Assembly: GCA_900754535.1 (NCBI GenBank)
Contig: CAAEDF010000262.1
Coordinates: 1-6,027, forward strand
DNA length: 6,027 nucleotides
Reading direction: 5' to 3'
From: Clostridia bacterium
GTDB taxonomy: Bacteria > Bacillota > Clostridia > Oscillospirales > CAG-382
Below are positions 5,863-6,027 of the stretch, piece after piece. Each line of letters starts with the position of its first letter. Within the stretch, counting starts at the first letter, position 1. The position numbers and the translations under genes were made by a program. Under the pieces are notes generated by a model. It did not search any database. It was not told where the DNA came from and saw only the letters and a list, made by a program, of their open reading frames with translations.

Positions 5863-5887
5863 TTGCTTGCGGAAGCAATCCGCAAGC
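5863..5887. repeat. Two overlapping, mutually exclusive inverted repeats
   Basis: TTGCTT-GCGG-AAGCAA (5863-5878, 6-bp arms, 4-nt loop) shares bases with GCTTGCGGA-AGCAA-TCCGCAAGC (5865-5887, 9-bp arms, 5-nt loop). Only one can form at a time in an RNA. Neither is followed by a T-run on either strand, so this is not a terminator. It lies about 110 bp upstream of the dpaA start, outside the predicted dpaA leader. Confidence 0.6.
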
Positions 5888-5971
5888 GCCCGCCGAGTAT
5901 GGCTGCGCTTGTTCTTGCACCCAAGGAACGGAAAATATGCCGGCCATGGTCGCAGGTATGTTTCCGTGCTC

Positions 5972-6005
5972 AAAAAAAGAGCCCGGAGCGCATTCGGCTC
6001 CGGGC
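5972..6005 (-). terminator. Intrinsic terminator of a leftward gene outside the window
   Basis: A 9-bp perfect stem, GCCCGGAGC (5981-5989) with GCTCCGGGC (5997-6005), has a 7-nt loop. On the minus strand it is followed by TC and seven T (complement of 5972-5978). It ends a leftward transcript entering from beyond base 6027 and so separates that gene from dpaAB, which then needs its own promoter. Confidence 0.85.
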
Positions 6006-6027
6006 AATGCCTGTAAACATGGACTGA

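Larger units (their letters stand above)
5753..5971. other. Non-coding leader region upstream of dpaA
   Basis: No supportable gene lies between the dpaA start and the terminator at 5972. The stretch holds the dpaA ribosome site (5758-5763), the candidate -10 box (5781-5788) and the overlapping inverted repeats at 5863-5887. An open minus-strand frame runs through it into the dpaA start, but it begins in the T-tract of the upstream terminator with no ribosome site. Confidence 0.5.

Noticed and set aside
5752..5973. Minus-strand frame of about 73 codons running into the dpaA start
   Set aside because: Its start falls in the T-tract of the upstream terminator with no ribosome site. It covers the candidate dpaA promoter and the inverted repeats, and I recognise no protein in it.

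Overview
The window looks like ordinary chromosomal sequence from a spore-forming clostridial Firmicute, probably a gut Oscillospiraceae/Ruminococcaceae-type bacterium. The signs are dipicolinate synthase genes (dpaA/dpaB, found only in endospore formers), strong Shine-Dalgarno sites, sigma-A-type promoters, compact intrinsic terminators and roughly even base composition. The assignment to a family is an inference; no 16S or other marker is present.

Layout. Bases 1-222 hold no supportable gene. They carry two back-to-back intrinsic terminators (64-89 and 107-149). Bases 223-2913 form a leftward unit read from a clear promoter at 2885-2913: a Xer-type tyrosine recombinase, an acyl-ACP thioesterase, smpB and the tmRNA gene ssrA. 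Spacing is tight (15 to about 45 nt) and no internal terminator is seen, so all four could share a transcript. SmpB and tmRNA are the two dedicated parts of trans-translation (ribosome rescue), so their adjacency is functionally meaningful. The recombinase and thioesterase have no obvious link to that process.

A second promoter (2944-2972) reads rightward from the same intergenic gap into a two-gene operon, 2999-4245. It encodes an uncharacterised coiled-coil protein with two C-terminal membrane helices and, overlapping it by 4 nt (ATGA), a protein of the carbohydrate-binding family 9-like group with no signal peptide. This operon ends at a 14-bp perfect stem terminator (4267-4328).

Bases 4332-5752 carry the leftward dpaA-dpaB operon, again with a 4-nt ATGA overlap. 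It makes the two subunits of dipicolinate synthase, which supplies spore-core DPA. A sigma-K-like -10 box lies at a suitable distance upstream of dpaA. Bases 5753-6027 are non-coding and contain overlapping inverted repeats and a leftward terminator for a gene outside the window.

Nothing here amounts to a clear new system. The most interesting points are the membrane coiled-coil/CBM9-like pair, the asparagine-rich predicted tmRNA tag with its non-standard resume codon, and the unusual recombinase-thioesterase-smpB-ssrA gene order.
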